This document shows, one piece after another, positions 61,626 through 64,000 of a stretch of DNA of 64,000 nucleotides. Below the pieces are notes generated by a model, which made no database searches, had not been told where the DNA came from, and saw only the letters and a list, made by a program, of their open reading frames with translations. A program made the position numbers and the translations under genes. This DNA is from Thuidium tamariscinum (Eukaryota > Streptophyta > Bryopsida > Hypnales > Thuidiaceae): NCBI GenBank assembly GCA_947034885.2, contig OX344751.2:1488001-1552000 (forward strand), written 5' to 3'. The number at the start of each line of letters is the position of its first letter. The first letter of the stretch is position 1.

Positions 61626-63480
61626 GATTACACGTCAATCCTTTCCCCTGGGCCAAAATAGTGCCGTTGACAGCTTTACTCGAATGAAATCCCGTGCGTC
61701 AATTATGGAGCTCCGAGCGTGCGTCCTCAATCTCAAGGCCGAGCTTGCCTTCTTCCCCCAGGTACTTTCCTCAGAGTAGTTCTTGAAGAGTGTGCAGCGA
61801 TTTAATCAACTAGGAGATGTTGTAAAACCATTCACGCCAGCCTGTGAGCAAGTCGTATCGTTAATTTTACGCATGAATGGGAGCATGAACGCAAAGGTAG
61901 CTTTCAGGCTCTCAAGCAAGAGTGCAGAAGTATAATATTACTTTCCTCAATCCGGTCGTCACTCTCCCTCTTTCCTAGAGCTCACTCTCATCCACCCAAA
62001 GATTGAGAAGTATTTGATTAGGACTGAGCCCCCAGAATCAAAGCCAGAGAATACCTAGACAAATGAGCACAACAACAAAGCCCTGCTGACTCGATTACGA
62101 GCACGCGACAACACTTGGTTTTGAGTGATTATGAATCTCGCTTGATCAGTTTCACGAGTGAAACAGCAAACAGTCTGCTCTCAAGTAAGAAACAAACGAG
62201 AGCAGGATATTCAATAATTAATCCTACACAACTCTCGACACTATCAAAAGAACCTGTGTGTTCGACCTCGGTCAATTTCAGCAGTTTCATAATACACAAC
62301 CTGCAGATTGAGCTAGAGACCTCTCCCCTATGAAAAAAAACTTAAGAAAAATCAAGCAGTGAACACGAAACGTCAACGAGGTTTGTTGAGGTGAGTGCCC
62401 CTTCTACGATCCAATCAAGCTCGTATACACGTCCAAGACTGCACGGCAAGATCCGGCACATCCGAATAATTTCAACAAAGCTTTCACAGCCGAAACTCAG
62501 TGCGCAACTTATAAGCACTCACCAAGCGATACTGCCAATGTACCTGTCTCCTAGTCTCGTCATTCCGAATTCAAAGTCTCTATTCCCGAAACACAAACGG
62601 AGACCAAACCTCTCGACTTATCACAAAACTCCTCTTTGAAGTCCCAAAAGAAATCAAATGAACACAAACACCGAACTAACACAGCTTCCGACTTCGCACA
62701 CACCTGCAAACACAGAGGGCCGATCCTCAACTCCACGTCACAATTTCTGCTCTCGTCCACCACGTTAGCCCCACGACATCACTGCAGCTCACGTCCATAG
62801 CCAGCACGGAAGATGAAACTAAGAAAGCCACTCCTCGTTCACAACTCCTCTTCGCCCTCCCCTCCATCCACCCGCCCTAGTAAGAACCGCCAGCACGTAC
62901 GGCAACTCACAACGGAAGAGTACACACACACACTTGGCTGCACTTCCACGGGTTGCGCTCGAGCTCGCGAGTGAGGGTGAGTGTACAATCAACGAAACTG
63001 GCTTCGCAAGCGTGAGAGCAAGAGACAGCGCGGGTGATATCCAAGCGGCCGAAGTACATTCAAAGGAAGCTTTCAGCGCCCTCCCCGGGTTTGCGGCTTG
63101 GCTGAGCTTGGCTTGGGGCTTGGCTTATGGCCCCCGCTCCCTCCCTTGTCTCCCGCTGCCGAAGTTCCTGGATCTGCGTGCGCGCCTCAGTTGGCTTGCC
63201 AGAGAGCCCCACTCGCAATCCAGCTCCCACAGGCTGCCGAATTCCGAGAGTTTGTAGCAGCAGCACTGCGACTCTCGACTGCTGCACAGCGATGAGCACG
63301 CTCTCCTGCTCCCTCTTCCGTCGCCGCAGGACACGAGAGCTCACCACCGCTGCTGCACCAGAAACAGCCTTCTATGGCGCCCGCGGGAGTAGGGGAGGGA
63401 CGCCTGTCACCGTGGTCTAACAGGCTTCTATTTGGAGATTCGGGGAGAAAAAGAGTTTGAGGGAAAAGGTAGGGTGCCAG
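61626..63480 (-). promoter_or_regulatory. Upstream region of the hydrolase gene
   Basis: Directly upstream of the hydrolase start, with a GC-rich block at 62,900-63,420. It probably carries the promoter and 5' leader, perhaps with a leader intron. Open frames in the GC-rich block on both strands show no recognisable domain. Confidence 0.35.
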
Positions 63481-63875
63481 CTGCGCTGGAGACTCGGCTT
63501 TGGGGCTGACCAGAGTTTGTTTTTTTAAGTTTTTTTTTTTTTGTGGACCTACAAAAGAACCAGTGTGTGGCACTCCCTCCAATATAGAGGGATATGAGTG
63601 GTTCTCCGAGAGGCCGTATGGCCTCCGAAAAAACGTTGGTGCTGACCAACTTGGGAATCAAGAGTGGGGGCTGGCTAGACTTGAGACCCCGCTTTGTATA
63701 TTTTTCATGCGCCGTCTCCATGTGAGCATATAGTGAACAACAATGGACTACTTGCCATCCTTTTCTGCACTCAGAATTCTCACTAAAGTTGACATTCAAA
63801 ACAAGGATTGGAACCCTCAATAATGGTATCACAAAATTCAGCATCATTAATAGTCAAATTTAGTCACAATAACAT
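63481..63875. other. Intergenic DNA
   Basis: A T-rich tract near 63,518-63,541, otherwise unremarkable. No gene was recognised. Confidence 0.4.
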
Positions 63876-64000
63876 ATAAGATAGGTACACCCAAAAGTGC
63901 CAGTTTTTCATAATGTGCCTAGTTCCTGTTATTATATTGTTCAGATTTTTTTACAGTCTTGTTGTTGAGTGAAAGCGTGTTCCAATGCACCAAAGAACAG
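63876..64000. repeat. Internal part of a TTAA-family repeat, cut by the window edge
   Basis: The reverse complement of this stretch matches about 33,780-33,900 inside the TTAA-flanked copy B: 'aggtacacccaaaagtgcca', 'aggaactaggc'-type sequence and 'gttccaatgcaccaaagaa'. The element continues beyond the window. Confidence 0.6.

Noticed and set aside
62934..63582. Several open frames on both strands in the GC-rich block upstream of the hydrolase
   Set aside because: Frames are open on both strands at once, low in complexity and without domains; a promoter/leader region explains them better.

Overview
This window is nuclear DNA from a plant. Three spliced genes encode plant-type proteins: an EXECUTER plastid protein, a PCFS4/PCF11-type cleavage factor, and a membrane-anchored alpha/beta hydrolase whose layout matches the Arabidopsis family. 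Two intronless-looking genes encode an ankyrin-PGG membrane protein and a GLUTAMINE DUMPER-like protein. The DNA between genes is AT-rich and full of small DNA transposons. Introns are short (mostly tens to several hundred bases). A non-seed land plant such as a bryophyte, lycophyte or fern is my best guess, but the sequence does not settle it. I see no rRNA, tRNA, CRISPR or prokaryotic operon signal.

Layout. The start to about 2.4 kb is AT-rich repeat debris. From 3.2 to 9.7 kb (minus) lies a nine-exon PCF11-like gene with a GC-rich upstream region to about 10.6 kb. From 10.7 to 19.1 kb is a gene-free interval holding several short inverted-repeat transposons (TTAA-flanked, hAT-like, Harbinger-like, and a family with 4-bp target duplications). 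From 19.3 to 20.65 kb (minus) is the single-exon ankyrin-PGG gene. From 21.3 to 27.3 kb there is no gene, only a long (TA)n tract and another 4-bp-duplication element. From 27.36 to 32.38 kb (minus) is a twelve-exon EXECUTER gene. From 33.5 to 37.48 kb there is repeat DNA. From 37.48 to 45.87 kb is a complete but decayed Helitron, with TC and CTAG ends inside an A/T target, carrying three younger nested insertions. From 45.9 to 51.8 kb is repeat DNA plus two plausible exons of an unidentified membrane protein. From 51.88 to 52.36 kb (minus) is a GLUTAMINE DUMPER-like gene. From 53 to 58.6 kb is repeat DNA. From 58.66 to 61.63 kb (minus) is the six-exon alpha/beta hydrolase gene.

All five recognised host genes are on the minus strand but have unrelated jobs: mRNA 3'-end formation, plastid singlet-oxygen signalling, membrane signalling, amino-acid export control and a hydrolase. 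I see no functional cluster. The richest story is the Helitron. For two of its nested elements, removing the element plus one target duplication restores the Rep/helicase reading frame, and removing the inverted second Helitron copy also rejoins the Rep domain in frame. This gives a readable order of transposition events.
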